Shown here piece after piece: positions 1 through 13,181 of a stretch of 64,000 nt of DNA. Location of the stretch: NCBI RefSeq assembly GCF_000002595.2, contig NC_057015.1, positions 8,177,084 through 8,241,083 on the forward strand, read 5' to 3'. The notes under the pieces are model-generated. The model saw nothing but the letters and a program-made list of their open reading frames with translations, was not told the origin of the DNA and ran no database searches. A program made the position numbers and the translations under genes. This DNA is from Chlamydomonas reinhardtii (Eukaryota; Chlorophyta; Chlorophyceae; Chlamydomonadales; Chlamydomonadaceae). The stretch's first letter is position 1; the number at the start of each line of letters is the position of its first letter.

Positions 1-171
1 ACTTGTGTGTGTGGGGGGGGAGGATTGACTTGCCACGGCGCGCATGTACTGAGCTGGGAAGCTGGGCAATGGCCATGCAAGGCATGCCCACCTACGGTCT
101 CCATGCTCCTAAGATCCCTGATGCCCCCTTCACCCCCCTGCTGCCCCCTCTCCTCTCCCTCCCCCTTGCAG

Positions 172-2266
172 GTGGGGCTGGATCAGGCGGTGGCTTTGCC
201 GCGAGACTCCTACCTGCAGCCCTACTACCGGTGAGCGGCCGTGGAAGGGGAGGGGGCCTTTTCACCACTCCTGAGCGACGCGAAGGCGAATGGCCAGACA
301 CTGAGCTAGGGACGGAGGATGCGGGGGGCCCTCCGGATTGAGGCAGGGGGACCCATAAACCCGCGCACACACACACGCACACGCACGCCAAAAACACACG
401 CACACGCCCCACGCAGTGACGTGTTGGCCCAGCTGCGTGTGGGTCCGCCGCTGCTGCTGGTGGTGGAGGATCTGGATCTGGATCCGGCGGCGAGGCAGGT
501 GGAGGCGCTGTGCGGCGTGGCGGGCTGCGACCCGGACTCACTGGTCAACCGGGTGAGGAGGCGGGGAGGGGGAGGGGTGAGAGGATGGGGGAGGGAGAGG
601 GCGGAGGGGGGTAGCCATCCATGGGATGGTGTGTATCAAATATGAAGTGAAGTGCCGACGTCCAGAGGTACAGCGGGCACACGCGACGCATTCCATACCG
701 TTGTTTCGCCAGCGGCAGGCTGCTGGCTCCCCCGTGTTTCCGTGGCGGCTAACGCTAAAATACGAAGTTCCTATTGAAAGCAAGTAGTCTGGAGTAGTAG
801 TGGTGATAAGTAAGGCTCGTTGGTAAAGAAGCTGAGTGCATGCGTCGAGGTGGCTAGCTTAGCTGCTGCGGCGCGAAACCGGGACCCCGCGAACTCACCT
901 AATCGCTCAGCAGGGGGGAGGGAGGAGGGGGTTTGGAGATGGCGTAGTTGGTTTGTGCTAAGGATACGCCCTGCCCCTGCGCAGTCACCCGTAAACGCAT
1001 GTGCACGCACACAAACGCTGTCAAGTAGCTCCGGCTGTGGGGGCGGGCCGGGTCCGGTTTTCATCGCATGCCCACATGTCGACCCCTTGCCCCCTTCCCC
1101 CGCACTCCTCCCCCCCCTACCTTCCTCAACTGCTCATGCATGTAACCTCCCCCGCACTCCCCCCCCAGGTGTCCGCCGCCGCTCGCGACCCGGGCCGCAC
1201 CTACCTGGCCGCCGCCGCCGCCTCCTGGCTGGACGACTTCATGTCATGGCTGTCGCCCGACCTGCCTGCCTGCTGCAGGTGGGGGCGGTGGGGGTGGGGG
1301 TGGGGTTGGGGTTGGTGTGTGGGGTGGTGTGGGGTTGTAGATACCAGCCCAAACGAAACCCATTGCAAAAAAAGAGCGAAGAGGAGGCTTGTGGGGTAAA
1401 GAGCCAGATCCAGCCCACAAAGCGCGGAGGGGGTTGGGACTGGAGATGGTCATGGGGACGGTAGGGTGGCTGCACGGGCTGCTTGGGTCTGCGGGCGGCT
1501 GCGTGTGTGTTTGTGGGCGTGCACTGACACGGCAGAACGGCACCGAATAGTCGCGGCGTTGACCGCCAGTGGTGGTGGCCGAATGGGCCATCCCTCGCAG
1601 CGTGTGATAGCAATGACGAGACAGGACGCTCAAACTCCCCACCCTCAACTGCCGCAACCGCCACACACCTCCCACCAACAGGGCACGAAACGCTGCTACC
1701 GGCGCCAACGCCCTGCTAGTCGGCGACCCGTACGCTCCTACATCCTCCTTCCAGAGTCTTGCCACTACTGCGGCGCCTGCCTTCGGCCCCGCCGCCTCCC
1801 CCTCCATCACTGGCGCCGCCGCCGGCTCCTACTGCCCGCCGCCCGACCAGCCGCCCTGCAGCACCAACGCCTCCACCTGCGCCGGCTGTCGCACGTGCGT
1901 GCAGACGGCGTTCGAAGGTGCGGGCGCGCGTGCGTGCGTGTGCGCATGTGTGCGTGCTGGGGTGTGGATGTGTTTGGGGTTGTGTGTCGTTAGTTGAGGA
2001 ATGCAGATTGCCCGCCCGCCGTCCCCTGCACGGTATACCACGACCCAGCACCCCGTTTCATCACCGCAATCGTCTATCGTTTATCGTTAATCTCACACCT
2101 AATCTGGGGCACCGCATCCCACACCGCGGTCTTCGTAACGTTGTCACGCCTGGGATCCCTCTCCCAAACTCCCTCCCCGTCTACCGTCTACCACTTGCTT
2201 AACTAATCATGAATGTAGCCCCCCGGACCGCTTGTCCAACAGTCTTGGCAATGCTCCCCCTCCCCC

Positions 2267-2316
<50 letters not shown>

Positions 2317-4506
2317 AACACAAGCCCCTTCTCCCCCCCAGGCGGCCGCCCCAGCGTGTCCCAGTTCCAGTCCTACCTGCCCTGGTTCCTGGGCGCCCGC
2401 CCCAGTGAGGGCTGCGCCAAGGGCGGTGTGGGCGCCTACAGCTCCGCACTGCAGCGGGCAGACCCCGACGACCCCACCAGCGTGGCGGGGCTACTGCCGG
2501 AGGCGGGCTGGCGGGAGGGGGGCTGGGGGGAGAAGGCGGGCTGGGGGGAGGAGGAGGAGGAGCAGGACGAGCAGGAGGAGGGGCAGGAGGAGGGGCAGGA
2601 GGAGGAGGCAGGGGCGACTGCAGCTGACCTGGCGGCGCGGCTTCGGCGGCGGCGGCAGCTGCTGAAGCAGCGGCGCGGCGGCGGCGCCGCCACCACCACC
2701 ATAAGTGCCGATGGCGGCGGCAAGAGCGGCGGCAAGAGCGGCGGCGGCGGCGGCGGCAAGAGTGGAGGCGGCGGCGGTGGTCGTGTGGCTGCCAGCAGCT
2801 TCCGCACCTACTACCGCCCCCTCAGCCGCCAGTCCGACTTCATCGAGGCCATGCGCCAGGTGCGGGTGTGGGGTGGGGTGGGGTGGGGTGGGGTGGGAGG
2901 AGGTGGGCGGGCTGGGAGGAGGTGTGGGTGAGGTGGGGCCGACGCGTGCACCGTGCGTGTGCGGTGTGAAGGTGAGGTTCAGGGCTGCACGGCGCGTGTC
3001 AGCAGCTACCGTACACCCTCCCCACTGCTGGATGCCCCGTAAACTTCGCCGCGGCCTCGCAAGCCAACACCCGCACACGCTGACGATGTTGAAGTTCGGT
3101 AAACCTTTACCACACACGTCTCCTGCCTGCCTCCTGTGTGCGTCCGCGCTTCCCTGCCCCTCAAAGTTTGGGCTGGTACTCACAACCCACTCCCACACTA
3201 CCCTCCCACCACCACCACCACCACCCGCCAGTCGCGCGCCTTCGCCGCCGCCGCCTCCCGCGACCTGGGCCTCCGCATCTACTCCTACTCCCTCTTCCAC
3301 GTCTTCTTTGAGCAGTACCTGGGCGTGGCGGGCGACGCCGTGCGCATGGTGGGGCTGCCGCTGCTGGCGGTGGTGGGCGTGGCCTGGGGCCTGGGCGGCA
3401 GCCTGGCGGCGGCGGCGCTGCTGGCGGTGGTGCTGGCCAGCCTGCTGCTGCACCTGGCGGGCGCGATGGTGCTGGCGGGGATACAGGTGGGTGGGTTTGG
3501 GGGGAGGGGGATTCCATGTATGATTGATGACAGGGCGTTGCAGCAGGTCAGTCTTGGGGGTGGGTGATGGGGAGGGGGTTGTATGTGCAAGCCCAACGGA
3601 TAGGAGGGGCTGTCGGGGTGCTCTAGAGGACACGGGAAGAGGTTCGGCACGGTGTGTGTCTTGGAAGGAAACACTGTGCGTGTGTGTGGCACTGTTGTGG
3701 CGCCCGCAGGTGAACGCGGTGTCACTGGTCAATCTGGCCATGGCTCTGGGCATAGCGGTGGAGTTCTGTGCGCACGTGCTGCACGCATACATGGTGGCGG
3801 CAGTGCCACTGGCCGCGGCGGTGGGGGGGCAGCAGCCGCAGCAGCCGCAGCAACAGCAACAACAGCAGCAGAGGCAGCGGGGGCAGGGGCAGCAGGGCTC
3901 AGCCGGCGGGGACGGCAGCGCCTGGAGCCGCCTCATAGCCCGCCTGCGCGGCGGGTATACGCAGCTGCCGGCGGCGGCGGCGGCAGCCGACGGCGCAGCC
4001 GGCGGCGGTGACGCCGCCGCTGGCGGCGGGGTGTGGCGGCTGGGTTTCCTGGGCGGGCCGCAGCGCGCGGCGCGGTCTCGTGCGGCGCTGGTGTCGGTCG
4101 GGGCCTCGGTGTTGAGCGGTGTGACGCTCACCAAGCTGGTGGGGGTGGCGGTGCTGGCGTTCGCGCGCACCCAGATCTTCGAGGTGGGTGGGTGGGCGGC
4201 TGGGCGGGTGCGAGCGAGCGAACGGGGGCTGCTTGTGCTCTCTGGGTGCACCGCCCGTCGGCGCAGCACGGCTCGACCACCAACCGTCAGTGTTCGTGCC
4301 ATTGCGTCCGCTGCTGTGCTGCTGTACTGCCCGCCCACTGCCCGCCTGTACTGCCTGTACGACACCGCCTGTACTGCCTGTACGGCGCCTCTCCACAGAT
4401 CTACTACTTCCGGCTGTACGCGGCGCTGGTGGTGGCGGGCGCGGCGCACGGGCTGGTGCTGCTGCCGGTGCTGCTGGCGCTGGCGGGGCCCACAGCAGTG
4501 TTCTGA
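172..4506 (+). CDS. NPC1: NPC1-like sterol transporter, 3' part (partial gene)
   Basis: Eight exons: 172-230, 417-552, 1169-1278, 1682-1917, 2342-2859, 3232-3486, 3710-4183, 4399-4506; together 1896 nt, 631 residues, in frame to the TGA. The 5' half lies before the window. NPC1 proteins (RND permease family) move sterol out of the endolysosome membrane. Recognisable pieces are a Cys-rich luminal stretch in exon 4 (CSTNASTCAGCRTC), the signature FQSYLPWFLG followed by CAKGGVGAY, then FRTYYRPLSRQSDFIEAMR, and the C-terminal membrane block: LFHVFFEQYL, two strongly hydrophobic helices, VNAVSLVNLAMALGIAVEFC, VSVGASVLSGVTLTKLVGV and the last helix ending in VLLALAGPTAVF. Oddities: a Glu-rich and Gly/Lys-rich insertion in exon 5 and a Gln/Ala/Gly-rich loop in exon 7 lengthen luminal or cytosolic loops relative to animal NPC1. 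Patched-type relatives are the alternative, but the CAKGGxxAY motif favours NPC1. Confidence 0.9.
1331..1365 (+). repeat. Intronic repeat family A, sense copy
   Basis: Lies about 50 nt after the 5' splice site at 1279 in an NPC1 intron. It reads GGGGTTGTAGATACC then AGCCCAAACG on the gene's own strand and matches copies at 3165, 14208, 28251 and 62222. Confidence 0.55.
2271..2313. repeat. (CA)n microsatellite
   Basis: About 21 CA units close to the 3' end of the NPC1 intron 1918-2341. Confidence 0.95.
3165..3190 (-). repeat. Intronic repeat family A, antisense copy
   Basis: GTTTGGGCTGGTACTCACAA on the + strand, reverse of the family consensus, about 45 nt before the 3' splice site of the NPC1 intron 2860-3231. 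Confidence 0.5.
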
Positions 4507-6463
4507 ACCTGTTCTGCAGCGCCGCTCTCGAGTGCTTGTGCGTGATGGCTTCGGGCTTTTGAGTTCTGGGTTGTTCTGAACCCACTTGGCGCACCAGGTA
4601 GCATTATTGACGTGTGTTGCGGAACTAATGCGTATTAGGGACTTGTGAGAATGGGGAGAGTCGCGGAGGCGCGGGCAACGCGGAGGAGGGCCGCGCGGAC
4701 CGCAAGCACGAGGGAGGGCGCGGGGGGGTTGGTGCCGGTGTCTGCTCCGAGCTCTCTGTGTGGCAGTAGGGACGCGCGAGAGGGGCGGGGCTGTGTAGGA
4801 CCACCTGGGAGGTACCGCACGAGTGAGTGTGTATGTGTGTGTGGGGGGAACATTCGTTGGGACAGGGATGTTGTTCGGCCACTGGGTGGGTGCCCCAATG
4901 GCCACGCCCGGTGTGTGTGTGGGGGGGGGGGCCTTCACATTGGGCGTGTGTGGAGAGCAGCATACCAAAATGCAGCAGCGCGCTGTTTCCAACAGCTGTG
5001 TGACTTTAAGCGTTAGCTGCAGTTGTCTTCGTTCAACATGGGCCGTGGGAGGCCGTGGGCCCGGTTGCAAGAATGCTGTGTTGGGCTGGGCGGCATGGTG
5101 GCGTGTGCGCGCGTGTGTCTGTGTGTCTGTCGAATCCCTAGTACAAGCAACAGCAGAGGGTGGTGAGAAGCATAGTCCCGAGTGTGGTGGCTAGAATCCC
5201 GGCGCGCAAATCCCACAAGGCAGGTCAGGTGTGTCCGTGTGTGCACCCTGTCGTCCAGGTGGGCGGCACCTGCGACCTGTGGCTGCAGCGCTCTAGGGGC
5301 AGGCTGGCGTAGTCCCGTAGTTGTGCATCGTGTTCCCAGACCCCAACATCCAAGGCAAGATTGCGTGACTGGTAGAATGCCGGAGTTACTGTAGCGAGAC
5401 AGTGCACTTGCCCTCCCCTGCCCTCCCCTGCATTCCTGCAGCCCGAATGCATGTCGGTATCGCGAAGGTTAGCTCCACCACGGCCCCACCGCCACACCAC
5501 CTCACAGCTCCATTCCGCAGCCTTGCCACTGGAGAACAGTTGGTCAGTTGCCCAGGCATGCGTGCACGATACCGGGTGACTGTGGCAGCGTGCCGCAGCA
5601 CCCACCCACTCCCCAACCCCCCAGCGCGCCATGTTGCTTGCCGCTGCAACTTCACTGTGCCCGCACAACGTGGTGCGTCTCCGTCCCCGAATTCCCAAGT
5701 GTCGCCAAATGCCGTGCCAGCGTGTCAGGTGCTGGCAGGCGGGTACGTGGATGTGCCAGTGCCAGCACACGACGACAGCCTGGCCCACTCAGGTCTGCCA
5801 GGCCCCGGAGCCGCGCCTGACCCGACGCTCCTGGCGTCCGGTGTTGAGGAAAGGCATCTTTATGATGCGCAGCTTCTATGCAAGTACGTGCAATAGCTCG
5901 TGGAGCGCATTCTAGCGTCAGCACGCGTGCCGCTCGCGGCCCCCATGCGCAACACCCATGCGCGTGAAGGAGCACCTCGCGCGACTATTCGCCTGGTACT
6001 CCGAAATCATTAGCAACGAGTTACTTGTAAGCTCGTAGATAGCTGCCTGCCAGCGCGCGCGGCGACTGCTTTGGTCCCTCGGCAAGCGACCCCATTTCGG
6101 TCGCTTTCGGAAGGTGTCTCTTTGTCGCGCTGTCGCTGTCGGGGATGTCTGACCTTTTAAAGACTACTTATGCTAGGTAAGAAATAGCTATGAGCACTCG
6201 ACAGCATCCGTGGCGGTTTGGGCCTTCTTTTTATCGGCAAGCGGTGCGCGCACGAGCTCGCGAGCCCCCGACAACAGGTGATACGAGCGTCGCTGGGTTC
6301 ATTCTTTGCCCTGCACTGCATCGTTGGCCATTTTGGCGCGCGCCCAGAGAGAATGCTGCATGGGCTGCAAGATCTTCCGTACGGTTCATCGCCAGCCCCC
6401 TTAATTTCTTCCTTGCGCGACCGAGCCAGCTTGTCACCTATTCACGTTAGGCAGATACCAAAA
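4507..6463. other. Intergenic: NPC1 3' flank and PSBP1 promoter
   Basis: No supported gene. A TGTAA at 6026-6030 is the only candidate NPC1 polyadenylation signal I see, which would give a long 3' UTR of about 1.5 kb. Some 30 bases around 5371-5402 (GCCGGAGTTACTGTA core) recur at 45622-45655. The last 400 bp before the PSBP1 start are the likely light-responsive promoter and 5' leader; an A/T-rich patch (CTTTTAAAGACTAC) at about 6152 is a possible core element, not proven. Confidence 0.5.
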
Positions 6464-7846
6464 ATGGCGACCGCTCTGTGCAACAAGGCCTTCGCTGCCG
6501 CCCCCGTGGCTCGCCCGGCTTCGCGCCGCTCGGCTGTCGTCGTCCGCGCCTCGGGCTCGGATGTGGTGCGTCCCGGACACAGCGCTATTCATAGTGATCA
6601 GCTACATTAAAGGACGGACGCAGTCGCGAGCGGATCGGCAGCAGGCGCAGGGAGCCAGGACCATTTTGGCGTTTCGACCGGGGCATGGGAAGGCCAGAGT
6701 GGCTTATCGAGTGCCTGCCTGTGATCGCTTCCGCAGAGCCGCCGCGCTGCTCTGGCTGGCTTCGCTGGCGCTGCCGCTCTGGTGTCCTCGAGCCCCGCCA
6801 ACGCTGCCTACGGTGACTCTGCCAACGTGTTCGGCAAGGTGACCAACAAGTCCGGCTTCGTGCCCTACGCCGGCGATGGCTTCGCTCTGCTGCTGCCCGC
6901 CAAGTGGAACCCCAGCAAGGAGAACGACTTCCCCGGCGTGATCCTGCGGTAAGACCGCTGAGCTTCGCTGGGGGGTCGACATGCGTTTGGGACCCAGCAG
7001 GTTCCTGCTTGCATGCCGTCGAGACGGAGCTTGGGAGTATGTAATAGGATGCAAAGGAAAGAGAGCGCAAGAGATCTTGCGATCCTGCAGTCGTTGGTCT
7101 TGCCAGCTTGCACGCGCAGCGGCAATCGATCTCTGTCGCTTGCGGGTTGGTCGCTCTTCCTCGCGCGCCTCAGCCGACAATTGTTATCTGCCTTTTTTGC
7201 TGACCTGGTTTCCTGGTTTGATCGCGCTGTGTTTCTCCTGCGCCCCACAGCTACGAGGACAACTTCGACGCCGTGAACAACCTGGTCGTCATTGCCCAGG
7301 ACACCGACAAGAAGGCGATCGCCGACTTCGGCAGCCAGGACAAGTTCCTGGAGTCCGTCTCCTACCTGCTGGGCAAGCAGGCCTACTCCGGCGAGACCCA
7401 GTCGGAGGGTGGCTTCGCCCCCAACCGTGTGTCGGCTGCCTCCCTGCTGGACGTGTCGACCACGACCGACAAGAAGGGCAAGACTTACTACAAGTACGAG
7501 CTGCTGGTCCGCTCCGGTGAGTTTGGTTTTCAGAAGGACTGAAGCTGACATTTGCGGGGCACGGGGCTTCGTGGGGTAGGGTGAGTCGGCTGGCACACGC
7601 CACACATGCATGCGCCTCTCATACCTCCCCCTCATCCCACAGTCCTCCCTTTCTAACCCTTCCCTACCATCTCCATCCCTCTCCTCAGCCGATGGCGATG
7701 AGGGCGGCCGCCACCAGCTGATCGGCGCCACCGTTGGCTCCGACAACAAGCTGTACATCATCAAGATCCAGATTGGCGACAAGCGCTGGTTCAAGGGTGC
7801 CAAGAAGGAGGCCATGGGCGCCTTCGACTCCTTCACCGTTGTGTAA
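6464..7846 (+). CDS. PSBP1: PSBP1, oxygen-evolving enhancer protein 2 (23 kDa subunit of photosystem II)
   Basis: Four exons: 6464-6565, 6737-6948, 7251-7516, 7689-7846; 738 nt, 245 residues, the normal length for the algal precursor. The extrinsic lumenal protein stabilises the Mn4CaO5 cluster and tunes its Ca/Cl requirement. The N-terminus is a bipartite targeting peptide: a basic, Ala-rich chloroplast part ([20 protein letters not shown]) and a twin-arginine lumen signal ([16 protein letters not shown]) with cleavage after ANA, before [10 protein letters not shown]. The mature part carries the hallmarks [32 protein letters not shown] and the C-terminus GAFDSFTVV. Intron phases fit exactly (0, 2, 1). 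A TGTAA at 8490-8494 would end the mRNA about 650 nt after the stop. Remembered C. reinhardtii sequence is nearly the same throughout, so the identification is essentially certain. Confidence 0.98.
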
Positions 7847-9380
7847 GCGGCCAACCTGGCTCGCGTAAGGAACGGGTGGAAGGAAGAGAGCTCGGAAAGC
7901 CGCATCCTGGTGCGTCGGGCGTCTGCAGGCGCCCTCGCTCGGAGCTCGGAGCCCGGCGCAAGCTGCTGCTGCGGACTTGAGTGCGAGAACTCTGGGCTGC
8001 TGAATGGAGAGCAGCGAGGAGTTGCGCGTGAGGGAAAGCATGGAGCAGGGATCGGCATGAATGGCGATTTTCGGATTCGCAGCGGTGTCATTTTGTGTTA
8101 GCCCGGGCATGCGCCTTGCGTGGAGCTGTGCCTATTCGTGGGAGTGTGACCGGGTGCGTGGCAGTCGGCGGCATAGCCCCAGCGCCTTGTGGTGAGCCAG
8201 TGCGGTTGGCCTGAGGGTGGGGCAATCTGATGCCCCGACCTGCTGTGCGTGTTTTGCGTGTCATTTTGGAACTTGTTCTTACCGGTTCCGACGGTGCCTA
8301 CCATAGCGGTGGAGGTGGGTGCTGCAATATGGCGGAGTGTGTGTGGGCGGTGTCAAAGCGCCGCCACACAGCTAGCAGAGGACGACTGCGGCCATTTTGC
8401 AAATCACAGGCAAAATGCCAACGAAGTTTGGCACCCAGTACAGCGTGTTTCGTTCATAGTCCCCTCTGCAACCCTCTTGAGAAGAAAACTGTAAACCCAT
8501 TTCCGTTAACGCGAGCCTGGGTCTGAGCAAGTTGTTGGTGGGTCGGGTAACATGGGCTCAGGAGGCGCTAGCGCATCACAGTCCCAGCCGTTGTTACGGG
8601 GTTGGCAGCGCAAGGGGCCTTCAGGGAGAACGGATTGGTCTGCCGTCACGAACAGTTTTCGGGTTAGGCGCACTGGTCTACACGGGGTGGCGGCGCGGGT
8701 TGACGCCACAGCTAACACTCAAATCTGATTGAGGGCTGGCATGGCGTCATCGTTCATGGTGCTTGTGGGCTCGTGACTAGGCTGCAGCAAGGCAAGTCCT
8801 CAGTCCTGGCCTCGGCGTGACATGTTTCCCAAGCAGCCCAGAGCAGCCGACCCATTCATGGCTCACCCCACTGCACCCAGTCCTCAGGCACAAGCCCCGC
8901 CCCGCATGAGAAGGGAGACGCAACGCGCACGTTGCGAAGGGGTGCCCGGGTCACTCAGGACCACCCCAGCGTGCCAGCCCGTGCCCTTCCGGGTGGCTTC
9001 CTGCGCAGCGCTGGTGCCCAAGCTGCATTTGCTGTCTCCTTCGTGGCCAGCCCGCCCTGCACTCGCTGTGACCCTGTGTGACAGTGTCACTGAGGTGTGA
9101 GCGGTCCCTCGCAAATGCCTCGCCAATGCCTCGCCAATGCCACCCTAATGCCTCGCAGTGCCGCATGCCTCTCGGGTCCCGACCCCCGCAGTCCCTCGGC
9201 AACCCTTCGCTCCGCCCCCAGTGCAGTAATTGTACGGTACTCGCCTCGTTCTTAGCTGCAGGTCTTCATTCATTGCACCCCTCACCAGTGTACCAGTACT
9301 CACTCCCACCACACCACACACAGCACAGCGCCACATTCCTTGGTGCTCCTTCTCACACAGCACCTCTCCACCACGGCACG
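7847..9380. other. Intergenic between convergent PSBP1 and REV1
   Basis: Two 3' ends face each other here. It holds the PSBP1 3' UTR with its TGTAA at 8490-8494 and the REV1 3' flank. A short 12-bp tandem (TGCCTCGCCAA-type) lies at about 9113-9160. No coding sequence is supported. Confidence 0.6.
8490..8494 (+). terminator. TGTAA polyadenylation signal for PSBP1
   Basis: Canonical green-algal signal TGTAA 644 nt after the PSBP1 stop, the first one on this strand that I find. Confidence 0.55.
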
Positions 9381-9568
9381 TCACAGCAGCCTCAGCTCGA
9401 AGCCGTACTTGGCTGCCACGTGGGCCTGCACCGCCCGTGCCGCCCGCCGCACGTGACCCAGCACCCAGCCCCCGACCTCCAGCTGCCCCCCCGCCGCGCC
9501 ACCCGCTCCCCCAGAAGCTCCTGCTCCAGTCGCCGCCGCGCTGCCCGCATTGCCCATAGCCCCACCTC

Positions 9569-9606
<38 letters not shown>

Positions 9607-10470
9607 CGCAGTGCCTGCTTGAGGGTGAGCGCCACCGCCTCCAGGTCCCAGTCGGCGGCGGTGCTCAGCCACAGCGCACACGCCATGCAGCTCAGCCGCA
9701 GGCGCCGCTCCGCGTCCACCGCCGCCGCCGCTGTAGCAGCAACCGCAGCCGCAGCGGCAGCCGCGTTGTCACCGCCGTATGAGCCCGGTGCAGGCCTCGA
9801 TGCTGCTGCTCTTGCTGCTGCTGCAGCGGATACCGCTGCCGCTGCCTGGGCCGCGACGGCGCCCGCGCACCGGATCGCCCGCAGCAGCCCCTGCCGCACC
9901 GCCGACATCTGCCGCTGCAGCTGCTGCGGCTGCAGCTGGGCGGCGGCTGCGCCACCGGCTGCGCCGCCGCTGCCGCTGCCGCGGGCATTGCCGCCGGTAC
10001 TGGGCGGCCGGAAAATAAACATGTGGGCGGCGGCGTGGGCCAGGCGCTGCTGGGCGCCCGAGCCCACCGGCGGTGCCGGCAACGGCGTGCTGTCCACCAA
10101 CACCACATCAGGAGTGCCGCCGCCGCCGCCGCCGCCACTGCCGCCGCCGCCGCCGCCGCCGCCGGCGCTGCCCGCGCTGCCGCTGGCATCGAGGCCTGCT
10201 GCCGCCGCAGAGCGCTTCCGCGACGGCGGCTGCGGCCCTGCTTCTGACCGCGTTGCGGCAGCGGTGCCAGCCGCCACGTGACTGCCGCCGTGGCGGGCCG
10301 CCGCGTCGCCCCCCGCCGCCGCGCTCCCACCACCTGCACCGCGCACTGCGTGTTGCTGCGGTTGCTGCTGCTGCTGCTGGGGCCTCAGCGCTGCCGCGAT
10401 CTCGGTCTGCAGCTCGGGCGGCAGCTGCCGCAGCACACACAGGTCCACCTGCGACATGCTGCTGGGCATG

Positions 10471-10502
<32 letters not shown>

Positions 10503-11117
10503 AGCAGCAGCAGCACCCGCCACAACAGCAGCTGCCGCTGGTACCGTGAGAGCAGCCGCAGGCGCCGCAGCTGCCTGTCCCTGGACTGCGGGGTGCGGCG
10601 GCAGCTCCGGTGCTTGGCGGCGAGGCGGCGGTGCCTGCGGCGCCGCCTGTGGCGCCACGGCCGCCGGTCTGGACCGACCCGCGCCCCCGCTCCCGCCTGC
10701 GCCTGCGCCTGCCGGTTCCGACTGTCCTGCCGCCCTGGATGGACCCGCAGCCCCAGCCCCACCACCAGCCCCAGCCCCGCTAGACTGGGCCAAGCGGCTG
10801 CGCTTGGCGGGCCGCGGCGGCGCCTGCCCCCCAGCCGGTGCCTGTGCAGCAGGAGCCAGGCCTGCACAGGGCCGCGGGAGGGGCCCCGGGAGGGGCACGA
10901 GGACAGAGCCGTCAGTGCGCAACATCCCGACAGTTGCGTCACGGCACCACAGCAGCACACACACACACACACTTGCTGACTGACCCGCTTTTCCCGTGCT
11001 TTCCTCACAGGCCCAAGAGTCAAACACCCCCACTCACCGTACGCCCGCTCAACCTCCCGCCGCACGTCCGGCGGCAGCTCCGCCAACACCGCCGGGTCGA
11101 TCTGAGAAGCCCGCACC

Positions 11118-11150
<33 letters not shown>

Positions 11151-12524
11151 CCGGCGCCCCCGCGCCCGCGTCCTGCCGCGCCCCGGCCGCCCCGGGCCGC
11201 TGCAGCACGCGCGTTGCCAGCCCTGCTGGCGCCGGCGGAAGCACCGGCTCCGGCGCCGGCGCCGCGGCCAGCGGCTGCGCGGCTACCGCCGCCGCCTCCA
11301 CCGCCGCCGCCGCCGCCGGCTCCGGCTCGTGCTGACGCCGGCGGTGCGGGCGGGCGCTGCATCAGCAGCCTGCCCCACATCACACCCCCAGCCGCGGCGG
11401 CCCCGCCGCCGCCCCCGCCTGCGCCGGTGCTCCCGCCGGCCCCCGTCGACACCGCCCCCGCCGCTGACGTCGTGATGCTGGCGCCGCCGCCGCCCGCACC
11501 TCCCACAGTTGACGTGGAGCGCGTCGGCTGAGCCGCCGCCGCCGCCGCCGCCGCCGTTACCGCCGCCACCGCTGCACCAGCCGCACCAGCCCCAGCCCGC
11601 GCACCGCCGCCGCCCGCACGGCCCAGCCTGCTGTGACTGCGTCCGCGCAGCGCGGGCCCTGGCCCGGGCCCTGCCGCGCCGCCCACCTCGCCGCCACCCT
11701 CCGCCACCACCTCCTCCACCTCCACCACCTCAGCATCATCGTCATCCACGTCCAGGGACAGATCGATGGAGTCCACCTGTGGGCCTGAGCACGCGGGGCC
11801 GCCGCCGCCGCCGCCGCCGCGGCTGGCTCCAGAGGCCTGGGGCCGGCCGCCGCCGCCCGCCGTACCCGCCGCCGCCGCCGCCGCACCCGCCGAGGCTCGA
11901 AGGGCTGCCGGTGCGGCGCGGCCGACGCCACCGCCGGCGCTCAGGCCCGATGACGCCGCGGAGGCTGACGGCATCGGCACCGGCGGCCTGGGGTGTGGCT
12001 GCAGCTGGGGGCGGGGGCGGCTGCGGTCGGCAGGGGAGGACGCGTCTGCGTGAGCACATGCGGCCACCGCTCCTACCGTGCCTGCAGCGGCTCCGCGTGC
12101 CCCGGCCCCACCACCTCCACCTCCACCTCCACCTACACCTCCACTTCCACCCCCGCCTCCAAACAGGCTCCGCCGACGCGCGGGCCGGTCCGCCACCGCG
12201 TCCACCCCTCCACCTGTGTCTCCTGCGGCCGCCGTGGCCGCCGTGGCGCTTGCGGCTACTGCGGCTGGGGCCTTCTGCGCGGCGGCGACCCCGGGTGGGG
12301 GTGGGGGTGGGGTTGGTGGCGGCCCCAGGCGGCTGCGACCCGAGGCCGGCGCCGGGACACGCCCGGCAGCACCGGACCTGGCGGGGCCGGGCGACACCGC
12401 CCCGCCGCCCTCACCGCCCTGGTGGCCCTCCGGGCGGCCGCTGCCCTCCGCCCACACCTCCAGCACCTCGGCCTCCGCCACCTCCTCCTCTTCCTCATCC
12501 ACAACCTGATGGGGCCGCTTCTGC

Positions 12525-12556
<32 letters not shown>

Positions 12557-13149
12557 GTGCTGCCCCAGCTCGACGTCACTCAGGGACCTACGGCGCTTGC
12601 GAGGGCGCGCGTCCACGTCCACGTCCGCATCGGCGTCCACGTCGACACCTGCCGCCAGTGCCCCAGCCGCCGCCTGCCGCCCCACCCCATCCCGCTGCAG
12701 CCCCGACACGCCAGCAGCCTGTGCTGTGGCGGGAGCTGCTGCAGAAAGCGGTGGCTGTAGCTGTGGCTGCGGTTGTAGCTGCGGCTGTAGCTGTGGCTGT
12801 AGCTGTGGCGGCGGCGATGGCTGTGCCAGGAGGGCTGCAAACACGGGGTGTAGACGTGAGCGGCCCTGGGGAGGGGGTCGGGCGGTTGCCGTGACGGCGA
12901 CCTTGGCCGCCCCTGGCCCCGCCCCCGCCCCCGACGCTGGTACGTCGGCCGCGGCAACTGGTGATGGCGAGCGCGAGTGGGTGCCGTCCAGTCCCGCCGC
13001 CGCCGGCGCCGCCGAACCAGTTCCCAACCTTTGCTGCTGTTTCTGCAGCCCTTGCGCCGGCGTGAGCGAGGCACGTCCGCTGCCGCTGCCGTGCCCATAC
13101 ATCCCCGCGTACCAGCTTGGCACGTCCACCGCCGCCGCAGCTGCGCCTG

Positions 13150-13181
<32 letters not shown>

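Noticed and set aside
2491-5070. 859-residue minus-strand open frame opposite the NPC1 gene
   Set aside because: Antisense shadow produced by high GC; no family signature, while the plus strand gives a full NPC1 model.
11509-12894. 461-residue plus-strand open frame
   Set aside because: Pro/Arg-rich mirror of the low-complexity REV1 exon 17.
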